From Streptomyces pseudovenezuelae (GTDB lineage Bacteria; Actinomycetota; Actinomycetes; Streptomycetales; Streptomycetaceae): a stretch of 64,000 nucleotides of DNA. The position numbers and the translations under genes are program-made. The notes under the pieces were generated by a model. The model searched no databases. It was not told where the DNA came from and was given only the letters and a program-made list of their open reading frames with translations. Positions 35,180 to 43,987 of this stretch are shown one piece after another; the stretch's first letter is position 1; each line of letters starts with the position of its first letter. The stretch covers positions 496,001 to 560,000 of the forward strand of contig NZ_JARXVH010000007.1 in the NCBI RefSeq assembly GCF_029892565.1. The letters run 5' to 3'.

Positions 35180-36478
35180 TCACGTTCGCTCCAGAACGGC
35201 CGTCACCCCCTGGCCGCCCGCCGCGCACACCGAGATCAACCCGCGCCCGGAACCGCCCCGTTCAGCCAGCAGCTTCGCCAGGGTCGCCACGATACGGGCC
35301 CCGGTCGCCGCGAACGGATGGCCGGTGGCCAGCGACGACCCGGCCACGTTCAGCCGACTCCGGTCGACCGGCGCGAGACCCCGCTTCTCCCAGGCCGCGA
35401 GCGTCGCCAACACCTGGGACGCGAACGCCTCGTGCACCTCGACGAGGTCGAAGTCGTCCATGGCCAGCCCCGTGCGCTCCAGCATCCGCGGGACCGCGTA
35501 CGCCGGTGCCATCAGCAGCCCGTCCTCGCCGCCCACGACATCGCCCGCCACGAAGTCCACGGCCGCCGTCTCGTACGCCGTGAGGTAGGCCAGCGGCTCC
35601 AGGCCCCGCGCCTGCGCCCACTCCTCGGAGGCCAGCAGCACGGTCGCCGCCCCGTCCGTCAGCGGGGTCGAATTGCCCGCCGTCATCGTCGGCTCGGGCG
35701 CGTCGAGCCCGAACACCGGCTTCAGGGACGCCAGTTTCTCCACCGTCGAGCCCGGCCGCAGGTTCTGGTCGCGGGCCAGGCCCCGGAACGGGACCACCAG
35801 GTCCTGGAAGAAGCCCCGTTCGTACGCCGCCGCCAACCGCTGATGACTGGCCGCCGCCAACTCGTCCTGCGCCTCGCGCGCGACGCCCCAGGCCCGTGCG
35901 GTCACCGCCGCGTGCTCGCCCATCGACAGACCGGTGCGCGGCTCGGCGTTGCGCGGGATGTCGGGGACCAGATGGCCCGGGCGGATCCGGGACAGGGCCC
36001 GCAGCCGGGCGCCGGCCGACTTCGCGCGCCGGGTCTCCAGCAGGATCCGGCGCAGCTCGTCGTTGACGCCGAGGGGCGCGTCGCTCGCCGTGTCGGCACC
36101 GCCCGCGATGGCCGACTCGGTCTGACCGAGGGTGATCTTGTTGGCGGCGGCGATCACCGCCTGCAGCCCGGTACCGCAGGCCTGCTGGATGTCGTACGCC
36201 GGAGTGCGGGCGTCCAGCCGGGAGCCGAGGACCGTCTCGCGCGCGAGGTTGAAGTCGCGGGCGTGCTTGAGCACCGCGCCGGCCACGAACTCGCCCACGG
36301 CGCCCGGCCCGTCGAGCCCGTATCGCTCGACCAGCGCGTCCAGGGTCGCGGTCAGCATCTCCTGGTTCGACGCGGTGGCGTAGGGGCCGTCGGAGCGCGC
36401 GAACGGGATACGGGCGCCGCCGATGATCGCCACGCGGCGCGTTCGCGGGGATGCGAGGGGATGCTCAAGAGGGCTCAT
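35180..36478 (-). CDS. Acetyl-CoA C-acetyltransferase (thiolase)
   Basis: 432 residues. Nucleophilic Cys101 in QQACGTGLQAV, a GHPFAATGAR box and the second cysteine in CAAGGQG near the C-terminus are all present. It carries out thiolytic cleavage or condensation of 3-ketoacyl-CoA. The partner FabG and MaoC genes run divergently, sharing the operator-like region at 36509-36538. Confidence 0.93.
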   Translation of the reverse strand: MSPLEHPLASPRTRRVAIIGGARIPFARSDGPYATASNQEMLTATLDALVERYGLDGPGAVGEFVAGAVLKHARDFNLARETVLGSRLDARTPAYDIQQACGTGLQAVIAAANKITLGQTESAIAGGADTASDAPLGVNDELRRILLETRRAKSAGARLRALSRIRPGHLVPDIPRNAEPRTGLSMGEHAAVTARAWGVAREAQDELAAASHQRLAAAYERGFFQDLVVPFRGLARDQNLRPGSTVEKLASLKPVFGLDAPEPTMTAGNSTPLTDGAATVLLASEEWAQARGLEPLAYLTAYETAAVDFVAGDVVGGEDGLLMAPAYAVPRMLERTGLAMDDFDLVEVHEAFASQVLATLAAWEKRGLAPVDRSRLNVAGSSLATGHPFAATGARIVATLAKLLAERGGSGRGLISVCAAGGQGVTAVLERT

Positions 36479-36508
36479 CTCGACCGGTTCCTCACCTGTG
36501 ACATAGGC

Positions 36509-36538
36509 TTACCTACGGTAACCTTACTCCAGAGTAAG
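36509..36538. promoter_or_regulatory. Two adjacent palindromes, likely TetR operator
   Basis: TTACC-TAC-GGTAA (36509-36521) is followed at once by CTTACTC-CA-GAGTAAG (36523-36538), in the 100-bp gap between divergent thiolase and FabG genes. A TetR gene (38793-39461) closes the cluster. Control by that regulator is inference. Confidence 0.6.
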
Positions 36539-36578
36539 CAGCGTGGACCCGAGTGTGGGCCTCAGTGGGGAGATGGAC

Positions 36579-37883
36579 ATGGCGGACCGCTATCTGAGCT
36601 TCACCGGCACCGCACCCGGCCGTTTCCTGACCCGCCGCCTCGGGCTGCCGCAACCGGCCCCGCTGCGCCGCTGGTCCCCCGCGACTCCTACCCTGACCGG
36701 CGGCCTGCGCCACCTCACGGCCGGCAAGTCGGACCTCGACCTCGAACCGGTCCTCGCCCGTACGGAGTTGGCGGACGGGCCCGCCGACGAACCGGCCGCC
36801 GTCGTCCTGGACGCCACCGGGGTACGGGACGTCGAGACCCTCGCCGAGGTGCACGCGGCCCTCCACCCCGTCGTCCGGTCGATCGCGAGCAGCGGCCGGA
36901 TCGTCGTGCTGGGTGCGCCCCTCGACGCCGGTGACCACCACCAGGCCGCCGTCCAGCAGGCGTTGGAGGGGTTCGTGCGCTCGCTCGGCAAGGAGATCGG
37001 GCGGGGCAGGACCGTGAACCTCGTCCGCCTCACCGACGCCCCCGCCGCCGAGTCGACCCTCCGCTTCCTCCTCTCCCCCGGATCCGCCTACGTCAGTGGC
37101 CAGGTGATCGCCGTCGACGCCGGCCCGGTGACCCAACCGGCCGACTGGGAAAGGCCGTTGACCGGACGCACCGCACTGGTCACCGGCGGCGCGCGTGGGA
37201 TCGGCGAGGCGGTCGCCGAGACACTGGCCGAGAGCGGTGCCAAGGTCGTCGTACTCGACGTACCGCAGGCCGAGCAGGACGCTCGGCGCGTGGCCGAACG
37301 GCTGGGCGGCAGCGCACTCCTCCTCGACATCACGGCGCCGGACGCGGGCGAGCGGATCGCCGCGGCGCTCCCCGACGGGCTGGACGTCCTCGTCCACAAC
37401 GCGGGCATCACCCGGGACCGCCGACTGGTCAACATGCCTGCGGACAGGTGGAGTTCGGTCCTCGACGTCAACCTGGCGAGCGTGCTGCGGACGACGGACG
37501 CGCTGCTCGCTGCGGGCGCCCTGCGCGAGGGCGGACGGATCGTCGCCACCGCCTCGATCGCCGGCCTCGCGGGCAACGCCGGGCAGACGAACTACGGCGC
37601 CAGCAAGGCGGGCGTCGTCGGCCTGGTCCGCTCCCTCGCCCCGCGCGCGCTCGCCGAGCACGGGGTCACCGTCAACGCGGTCGCGCCCGGCTTCATCGAG
37701 ACGAAGATGACGGCCGCGGTCCCCCTCTTCATCCGGGAGGCGGGCCGCCGCATGAACTCCCTCGCCCAGGGCGGCCTGCCCGTCGACGTCGCCCGGACCA
37801 CGGCCTGGCTCGCGCACCCCGCCTCGGGCGCGGTCAACGGACAGGTCGTACGGGTCTGCGGCCAGAGCCTGTTGGGGGCGTGA
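36579..37883 (+). CDS. Long (HMW) 3-oxoacyl-ACP/CoA reductase, FabG4-like
   Basis: ATG at 36579 with GGGGAG 6 bp upstream; 434 residues, nearly twice a usual FabG. The N-terminal half is a degenerate Rossmann-like domain. The C-terminal half is a full SDR: TGGARGIGEA (about 203), the NAG strand (HNAGITRDR), and catalytic NYGASK. It reduces 3-ketoacyl thioesters with NAD(P)H. It overlaps the MaoC gene by 1 bp (TGATG), so they are co-translated. Confidence 0.92.
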   Translation: MADRYLSFTGTAPGRFLTRRLGLPQPAPLRRWSPATPTLTGGLRHLTAGKSDLDLEPVLARTELADGPADEPAAVVLDATGVRDVETLAEVHAALHPVVRSIASSGRIVVLGAPLDAGDHHQAAVQQALEGFVRSLGKEIGRGRTVNLVRLTDAPAAESTLRFLLSPGSAYVSGQVIAVDAGPVTQPADWERPLTGRTALVTGGARGIGEAVAETLAESGAKVVVLDVPQAEQDARRVAERLGGSALLLDITAPDAGERIAAALPDGLDVLVHNAGITRDRRLVNMPADRWSSVLDVNLASVLRTTDALLAAGALREGGRIVATASIAGLAGNAGQTNYGASKAGVVGLVRSLAPRALAEHGVTVNAVAPGFIETKMTAAVPLFIREAGRRMNSLAQGGLPVDVARTTAWLAHPASGAVNGQVVRVCGQSLLGA

Positions 37884-38782
37884 TGCCGGAGTCCGTCGGG
37901 AGCGTGACGTCCGTGGCCCTCGCGCAGTCCCCCGCGCTCGGCCCACTACTCGCCCGGGGCGCCCTGCTCTCCCCCTTCAAACGGCCGCGCCCGGACGCGG
38001 AGTTCTCCCACGACCGCCTCGTGCTGCCCGCCCCACGCATCGACCTCGCACGACTGGCGGCCTACGAGCGGGTCTGCGGCTTCGCGACCGGCGACGACGC
38101 GCTCCCCCTCACCTACCCGCACGTCCTGGGCTTCCCGCTGGCCATGCGCCTGATGAGCGCCCGGGACTTCCCACTGCCGCTGCTCGGCCTCGTCCACACC
38201 TCGATCGACATCACCCGCCCCGGGGCTCTGCCGGCCACCGGCGAGTACGAACTCGCCGTGCGCGTCGAGGGATTGGCCCCGCATCGACGCGGCACCGAGG
38301 CGACGGTGGTCACGGAGTTGTCGGGTGGCGGGGAGGTGGTGTGGGAGTCGCGGAGCACGTATCTGGCCCGGCACCGGACGTCGGGCGAGGCGGGGTCGGA
38401 GGGGCCGGCACTTGAAGGGCTGGGGTCGGTCGCCGGCCAGCCGCCCCACGCGCCCCTGCCCGCCGTCGCCGAGTGGCAGCTCGCCGGGGACGTCGGCCGG
38501 CGCTACGGCGCCGTCTCCGGGGACCGCAACCCGATCCACCTCCACCCGCTCACCGCCCGCCTGTTCGGCTTCCCCCGGGCCATCGCGCACGGCATGTGGA
38601 CGGTGGCCCGCTGCCTCGCCGCGCACGGGACGCCGGACGCGGTGCGGGTGCGGGCCGGGTTCCGGGCGCCGGTGCTGCTGCCGGGGACGGTGACGTACGC
38701 GGCGGACGGGGGACGGTTCGAGTTGCGGGGCGCCGGGGAGCGGGTGCACGTGTCGGGGACGGTGACCCCGCTCGGGCCGTGA
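37883..38782 (+). CDS. MaoC-family enoyl-ACP/CoA hydratase
   Basis: 299 residues, starting at the ATG inside the FabG stop. The C-terminal hot-dog domain has YGAVSGDRNPIHLHPLTARLFGF, the MaoC Asp/His hydratase motif, and AIAHGMWTV. The N-terminal half is a second, degenerate hot-dog. With FabG it can carry out consecutive reduction/dehydration (or the reverse) on acyl thioesters. Confidence 0.88.
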   Translation: MPESVGSVTSVALAQSPALGPLLARGALLSPFKRPRPDAEFSHDRLVLPAPRIDLARLAAYERVCGFATGDDALPLTYPHVLGFPLAMRLMSARDFPLPLLGLVHTSIDITRPGALPATGEYELAVRVEGLAPHRRGTEATVVTELSGGGEVVWESRSTYLARHRTSGEAGSEGPALEGLGSVAGQPPHAPLPAVAEWQLAGDVGRRYGAVSGDRNPIHLHPLTARLFGFPRAIAHGMWTVARCLAAHGTPDAVRVRAGFRAPVLLPGTVTYAADGGRFELRGAGERVHVSGTVTPLGP

Positions 38783-38792
38783 GCGAACGGGA

Positions 38793-39461
38793 CTACTGAG
38801 CCGTAGCCGAACCCGTCGCCGCGGCCGGCGGTTGCCAGGGTCGGCTCTCCATGAGGTTGCCGAGGCCCGCCCAGGCGAAGTTCATCAGGGTGGCCGCGGC
38901 CTGGCGGGCCGTGACGCCGGGGGTGGCGTTGGCCCAGGCGGCGAGGGACTCGGCGGCGCCGACGAGGGCCTCGGCCAGGCCGGCGACCTCACGTTCGGGC
39001 AGGTCGGGGTCGCGGTGCGCCTCGCGGGCGGCGACGACGATGAGCTGGGTGACGAACGCGACGATCTCCTCGCGCATCGCCGTGACCTCGGACGCGAACG
39101 GTTCACCATGGGTCCGGGCCTGGAGGTGCAGGACCGACCAACCCTCCGGGTTCTGCGCGGTGTGCGTGAAGAACGCCCGCAGCCCTTCCCAGAGTTGGCG
39201 GTCGGCGGGCAGTTCCCGGCGCACTCCGGCCCGTACCGCCTCCACCAGCGCCTTCGCCTCGCGGCGGATGCACGCGGTGAACAGGTCTTCCTTCGAGTTC
39301 AGGTACAGATACACCAACGGCTTGGACACGCCCGCGAGTTCGGCGATCTCGTCCATCGACGCGGCCATGTACCCGCGCTGCCCGAAGGTCCGAACGGCGG
39401 CGTCCAGCATCTGCTGTTCACGGACCGCTCGCGGCATCCGCTTGGTCTTCACGGCACCCAT
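38793..39461 (-). CDS. TetR-family regulator
   Basis: 222 residues from ATG 39461 (a GTG three codons earlier is possible). The N-terminal HTH reads MLDAAVRTFGQRGYMAASMDEIAELAGVSKPLVYLYLNSKEDLF, quoted here only as its boundaries MLDAAV to KEDLF. The ligand domain is not diagnostic. Convergent with the MaoC gene, 10 bp apart; probably controls the acyl-metabolism cluster. Confidence 0.9.
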   Translation of the reverse strand: MGAVKTKRMPRAVREQQMLDAAVRTFGQRGYMAASMDEIAELAGVSKPLVYLYLNSKEDLFTACIRREAKALVEAVRAGVRRELPADRQLWEGLRAFFTHTAQNPEGWSVLHLQARTHGEPFASEVTAMREEIVAFVTQLIVVAAREAHRDPDLPEREVAGLAEALVGAAESLAAWANATPGVTARQAAATLMNFAWAGLGNLMESRPWQPPAAATGSATAQ

Positions 39462-39539
39462 GAGGCACACACTAGTTGGCGGCGGCGCCGAGCAACCCTC
39501 CCGCGAACCGCCCGACAGGACCCACGCGGCTCACGCGGC

Positions 39540-39857
39540 TCACGAAGCCTGCGGTGCCTGTCCCTGCGCCCCCTGCGCCGGCGCCGAGTCGTCCTCCACG
39601 TCCTCCTGGCTGCGGTTCGCGTCCAGGTTGGCCTTCATCCGGTCCACCCGCTGGACGACCTGGACGGAGGCGCGGTCGCGCTCCTTGCGCAGCACCACGA
39701 AGCTGATCGGGGCGGAGATCAGCAGGGCGAGCAGGACGACCCACATGCCGTTGGACTCGCCGAGGCCGCGCGGGAAGACGCCGGAGTAGACGAGGCCCCA
39801 GACGACCACGAGGCAGCCCGCGAAGACTCCGAGGCGCATCAGCGTGTAGCGGAACAT
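39540..39857 (-). CDS. DUF4229-type two-TM membrane protein
   Basis: 105 residues. Two TM helices (LGVFAGCLVVVWGLVY and MWVVLLALLISAPISFVVL) precede RKERDRASVQVVQRVDRMK and an acidic, Gln/Ala-rich tail. This matches the actinobacterial DUF4229 pattern as I know it. Function unknown. It lies between TetR and mqnE on the same strand. Confidence 0.8.
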   Translation of the reverse strand: MFRYTLMRLGVFAGCLVVVWGLVYSGVFPRGLGESNGMWVVLLALLISAPISFVVLRKERDRASVQVVQRVDRMKANLDANRSQEDVEDDSAPAQGAQGQAPQAS

Positions 39858-39956
39858 CTCAATCCACTCTTCCGATTCGAACTGTCCGAACGTCCCAAAG
39901 GGGCACCATTCAGTGAAGCACGCCCCACCGGCGATCTTGCAGGGGGTGGGCCCGGT

Positions 39957-41120
39957 TCAGACCCGCATCGGCTGCGGCGACTCGCGACGTGCCGGGTCCG
40001 GACCGTCGTACTCGCGGATGATCTCGTAGCGCGTGTTCCGCTCCACCGGACGGAAGCCCGCGTCGCGGATCAGGTCCAGCAGGTCCTCGCGGGTCAGCTT
40101 GTTCGGCGTGCCGTAGTTGTCGGCGTCGTGCGTGATCTTGTACTCGACGACCGAGCCGTCCATGTCGTCCGCGCCGTGCTGGAGGGCGAGTTGGGCGGTC
40201 TGGACGCCGTGCATGACCCAGAAGACCTTGACGTGCGGGACGTTGTCGAAGAGGAGCCGGGAGACCGCGAAGGTCTTCAGGGCTTCCGCACCGGTGGCCA
40301 TCTGGGTGCGGGCCTGAAGGCGGTTGCGTACCTTCCCGTCCTTCACGTCCACGAAGTCGTGCTGGTAGCGCAGCGGGATGAAGACCTGGAAACCGCCGGT
40401 CTCGTCCTGGAGTTCACGCAGCCGCAGGACGTGGTCGACCCGGTGGCGCGGCTCCTCGATGTGGCCGTAGAGCATGGTGCACGGGGTCTTGAGCCCCTTC
40501 TCGTGCGCCAGGCGGTGGATCCGCGACCAGTCCTCCCAGTGCGTCCGGTGGTCCACGATGTGCTGGCGGACCTCCCAGTCGAAGATCTCGGCGCCACCGC
40601 CGGTCAGCGACTCCAGGCCCGCGTCGATCAGCTCGTCGAGGATCTCGGAGGCCGAAAGACCGCTGATCGTCTCGAAGTGGTGGATCTCGGTCGCCGTGAA
40701 CGCCTTGAGCGACACGTCCGGCAGCGCGGCCTTCAACTCCCGCAGGGAGCGCGGGTAGTAGCGCCACGGCAGGTTCGGGTGCAGGCCGTTGACGATGTGC
40801 AGCTCGGTGAGGTTCTCGCCCTCCATCGACTTGGCGAGCTTCACCGCCTCCTCGATGCGCATCGTGTACGCGTCCTTCTCGCCCGGCTTGCGCTGGAAGG
40901 AGCAGTAGGCGCAGGACGCCGTGCACACGTTGGTCATGTTGAGGTGGCGGTTGACGTTGAAGTGGACGACGTCGCCGTTCTTCCGCGTCCGCACCTCGTG
41001 CGCGAGGCCGCCGAGCCATGCCAGGTCGTCCGACTCGTACAGCGCGATGCCGTCCTCGCGGGACAGCCGCTCGCCGGAGCGGACCTTCTCCTCCAGCTCG
41101 CGCTTGAGCCCGACGTCCAT
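39957..41120 (-). CDS. mqnE: Aminofutalosine synthase MqnE
   Basis: ATG at 41120 after AAAGGTGTGGGT; 387 residues. The radical-SAM cluster ligands are Cys66, Cys70 and Cys73 (CTASCAYC). HFNVNRHLNMTNVC and GGGAEIF are typical of MqnE/MqnC. It joins the adenosyl radical of SAM to 3-enolpyruvylbenzoate to make 6-amino-6-deoxyfutalosine. It lies 47 bp after the Lrp-type regulator and may be transcribed with it. Confidence 0.95.
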   Translation of the reverse strand: MDVGLKRELEEKVRSGERLSREDGIALYESDDLAWLGGLAHEVRTRKNGDVVHFNVNRHLNMTNVCTASCAYCSFQRKPGEKDAYTMRIEEAVKLAKSMEGENLTELHIVNGLHPNLPWRYYPRSLRELKAALPDVSLKAFTATEIHHFETISGLSASEILDELIDAGLESLTGGGAEIFDWEVRQHIVDHRTHWEDWSRIHRLAHEKGLKTPCTMLYGHIEEPRHRVDHVLRLRELQDETGGFQVFIPLRYQHDFVDVKDGKVRNRLQARTQMATGAEALKTFAVSRLLFDNVPHVKVFWVMHGVQTAQLALQHGADDMDGSVVEYKITHDADNYGTPNKLTREDLLDLIRDAGFRPVERNTRYEIIREYDGPDPARRESPQPMRV

Positions 41121-41167
41121 ACCCACACCTTTCTCAGAATCCCGAACCAACCGTACGCCCACGCCGC

Positions 41168-41623
41168 TCACTCCTCTTCGGGCAGCTCTCCGACCCGGTT
41201 CTCCCACTTGGTGGAGAGCACGATGGTGGTACGGGTGCGGGAGACGCCCTTGGTCCCGCTGAGCCGCCGGATGGTCTTCTCCAGGCCGTCCACGTTGGTG
41301 GAGCGCACCTTGAGCATGAACGAGTCGTCGCCCGCGATGAACCAGCAGTCCTCGATCTCGGAGAGGTCCTTCAGCCGCATGGCCACGTCCTCGTGGTCGG
41401 CGGCGTCGGACAGCGAGATGCCGATCAGCGCGATGACGCCGAGGCCGAGCGAGGCGGAGTCGACGGTGGCGCGGTAGCCGGTGATGACACCGGCCGCCTC
41501 CAGCCGGTTGATGCGGTCGGTGACGCTGGGTCCCGACAGTCCGACGAGGCGCCCCAGCTCCGCGTAGGAGGCCCGGCCGTTCTCCCTCAGGGCCTGGATG
41601 AGCTGCCTGTCCACCGCGTCCAT
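41168..41623 (-). CDS. Lrp/AsnC-family regulator
   Basis: 151 residues. N-terminal HTH (LIQALRENGRASYAELGRLVGLSGPSV) and C-terminal RAM domain with GDDSFMLKVRS are present at normal length. Its position inside the menaquinone cluster between ubiX and mqnE suggests local control. The ligand is unknown. Confidence 0.9.
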   Translation of the reverse strand: MDAVDRQLIQALRENGRASYAELGRLVGLSGPSVTDRINRLEAAGVITGYRATVDSASLGLGVIALIGISLSDAADHEDVAMRLKDLSEIEDCWFIAGDDSFMLKVRSTNVDGLEKTIRRLSGTKGVSRTRTTIVLSTKWENRVGELPEEE

Positions 41624-41704
41624 GCGATCGAAGCCTTCCGCTGAGAAGTTCCTGAAGTGATGAGGGGTACTGCCTGACGAGAGGTACTGCGTGCCGCGGG
41701 TGGC

Positions 41705-42388
41705 TCAGTCGGTACGGCCCCCGCCGCCCAGCTCGCCTTCCCAGCGGCGGTACAACCGGTGTTCGACGCCCGCCGCGTCGAGCACCCGTCCGGCGACGAA
41801 GTCCACCAGGTCCTGGATGTGGGTGGCGCCCGCGTAGAAGGCGGGCGAGGTGGGGACCACGACGGCGCCCAGGTCGTCCAGGGTCACCAGATGACGCAGG
41901 GTCTGTCCGCCCAGAGGAGTCTCCCGTACGGCGACGACGAGCGGCCGGCGCTCCTTCAGCGTGACGCTCGCCGCCCGCTGGAGCAGGTCCTTGGACAGCC
42001 CGAGCGCGACGCCGGCGACGCACGCGGTGGAGGCGGGCACGATCAGCATTCCCTTGACCGGGTACGACCCCGACGAGGGCCCGGCGGCGAGGTCCCCGGC
42101 GGGCCAGTACCGCACCCGCTCCAGGTCGGCGTCGAAGGCACCCGGCTTCCCGTCGGCCCCCCGCGTCAGCCATTCCCGCAGGTCGTCCCGCCAGTGCGCG
42201 TCCCGGAAGGCGATCCCGGTCTCGTCCAGGAGCGTGAGCCGCGAGGCCCGGCTGACCACCAGGTCGACGCTCTCGCCGGCCGCCAGGAGTGCCCGCAGCA
42301 CGGACGCGGCATACGGGGTGCCGGAGGCGCCGGACACCCCTACGATCCAAGGCGTACGCGGCGCTTCTCCTGGCTTGACTGGGTTCAC
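41705..42388 (-). CDS. ubiX: UbiX-family flavin prenyltransferase
   Basis: GTG at 42388 is preferred; an upstream frame lacks an RBS. 227 residues. GVSGASGTPYAASVL (about 16-30), LIVPASTACVAGVALG and RRPLVVAVRETPL are UbiX/Pad1 signatures. It makes prenylated FMN for the UbiD-type decarboxylase at 43984, here for the late menaquinone decarboxylation. Confidence 0.92.
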   Translation of the reverse strand: MNPVKPGEAPRTPWIVGVSGASGTPYAASVLRALLAAGESVDLVVSRASRLTLLDETGIAFRDAHWRDDLREWLTRGADGKPGAFDADLERVRYWPAGDLAAGPSSGSYPVKGMLIVPASTACVAGVALGLSKDLLQRAASVTLKERRPLVVAVRETPLGGQTLRHLVTLDDLGAVVVPTSPAFYAGATHIQDLVDFVAGRVLDAAGVEHRLYRRWEGELGGGGRTD

Positions 42389-42480
42389 GCCCCCGAGCCT
42401 ATCCGGCACCGCGGGCCGGGAACCGGCCAAGGGGGTCCGACCGTTCTTCCAGGGGGAACGGGTGGGCAGTGGGGGGTGTC

Positions 42481-43095
42481 ATGGGTACCGAGCTGAACGG
42501 GTCGCGCGGCTGGTCACGCGGCGACCGTGCGAAGACCGCGGCCAAGGTGATGGTGGGCTGGGTCGCGCTGCTGTGGCTGCTCGAAGTGATCGACGCGGCG
42601 AGCGGCCACGCACTGGACGGCCTGGGCATCACGCCACGGACGCCCTCCGAGTTGATCGACGTCGTCCCGGCGGCATTCATCCACTTCGGCTTCGCCCATG
42701 TGGCCGCGAACACCGTGCCACTCCTCGTCATGGGCTTCCTCACGGCCCTGGGCGGCCTGCGCCGGTTCGCCGCGATATGCGCGGTGATCATCGTGGCCGA
42801 CGGCCTCGGTGTCTGGCTCATGGCCCCGGCCCACACCAACACCGCGGGCGTCTCCGGCCTGATCTTCGGCCTCTTCGGCTTCCTGCTGGTCACCGGCTTC
42901 GTGGAGCGCAAGGCGCTGGGCGTCCTGGTCGGCCTCGTCGTCGGCGCGGTCTGGGGCACGTCGATCCTGATAGGCCTCGCCCCGACCCAGTCGGGGGTCA
43001 GCTGGCAGGCGCACCTGATCGGCCTGGTCTCAGGCGTGGCGACGGCGTTCTGGCTCGGCCGCCGCACCCCGGCCGCTCCCGCGCTTATACGGTGA
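42481..43095 (+). CDS. Rhomboid-family intramembrane serine protease
   Basis: 204 residues from ATG 42481 after GGGGGG. It has about six TM helices. HFGFAHVAAN (68-77) is the rhomboid H-x4-H-x3-N signature, GVSG gives catalytic Ser125, and His178 lies in WQAHLIGLVSG. The catalytic dyad is complete. Runs against the menaquinone genes and overlaps mqnP by 11 bp at the 3' end. Confidence 0.88.
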   Translation: MGTELNGSRGWSRGDRAKTAAKVMVGWVALLWLLEVIDAASGHALDGLGITPRTPSELIDVVPAAFIHFGFAHVAANTVPLLVMGFLTALGGLRRFAAICAVIIVADGLGVWLMAPAHTNTAGVSGLIFGLFGFLLVTGFVERKALGVLVGLVVGAVWGTSILIGLAPTQSGVSWQAHLIGLVSGVATAFWLGRRTPAAPALIR

Positions 43096-43987
43096 GCCCG
43101 CGCACCAGCAGATCAAGCAGCGCGCACACGAACAGGGCGATCCCGATGAAGCCGTTGACGCTGAAGAACGCCCTGTTCAGGCGGGACAGGTCGTGCGGGC
43201 GCACGATCGAGTGCTCGTAGACGAAGGCGCCGGCGACGATCATCAGGCCGAGCCAGAAGAACGTACCGGCGTCGGTGGCGACGGCGTACCAGATGAGGAG
43301 GCCGGTCGTGAGGGCGTGGCAGACACGCGCACCGTGGATCGCGGCCGGGATGCCGAAGCGGGCCGGGACCGACATGACGCCGATCTCGCGGTCGGTGTCG
43401 ACGTCCTGGCAGGCGTAGATCAGGTCGAAGCCGCCGATCCAGATGCCGACGGCGAGCCCCAGGATCACCGCGTCCCAGGACCACTCACCGGTGATCGCGA
43501 GCCAGCCGCCGATCGGGCCCATGGCCTGGGCGAGACCGAGGATGGCCTGCGGGAAGTTCGTGAACCGCTTGCCGTAGGGGTAGATCACCATCGGCACGAC
43601 CGCGATGGGGGCGAGGGCCAGGCAGAGCGGATTGAGCAGGGCGGCCGAGCCGAGGAAGACCACGACCGCGACCAACGCGCCCGTCCAGGCGTGCTTCACC
43701 GACATCGCACCGGTCACCAACTCGCGGTGCGCCGTACGCGGGTTCCGGGCGTCGATCTCCCGGTCGATGATCCGGTTCACCGCCATCGCGAACGTACGCA
43801 GACCCACCATGCAGATGGTCACCAGCAGCAGCCGGCCCCAGTGGATGTTCCCGTCCATCCGGAACATCGCGGTGAGCGCGGCGATATAGGCGAAGGGCAG
43901 GGCGAAGACCGAGTGCTCGATCATCACCAGCCGCAGAAAGGCTTTCGTGCGTCCTGGCTGCGGGATCGCGGCGGAGGCGCTGCTCAC
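43085..43987 (-). CDS. mqnP: Menaquinone prenyltransferase MqnP (UbiA family)
   Basis: GTG at 43987, overlapping the UbiD stop by GTGA; 300 residues, about eight TM helices. First Asp motif NRIIDREIDARN, second DVDTDREIG. It prenylates the 1,4-dihydroxy-6-naphthoate-type acid in the membrane. It is next to the UbiD- and UbiX-type genes, so the late steps are grouped. Confidence 0.92.
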   Translation of the reverse strand: MSSASAAIPQPGRTKAFLRLVMIEHSVFALPFAYIAALTAMFRMDGNIHWGRLLLVTICMVGLRTFAMAVNRIIDREIDARNPRTAHRELVTGAMSVKHAWTGALVAVVVFLGSAALLNPLCLALAPIAVVPMVIYPYGKRFTNFPQAILGLAQAMGPIGGWLAITGEWSWDAVILGLAVGIWIGGFDLIYACQDVDTDREIGVMSVPARFGIPAAIHGARVCHALTTGLLIWYAVATDAGTFFWLGLMIVAGAFVYEHSIVRPHDLSRLNRAFFSVNGFIGIALFVCALLDLLVRGLTV

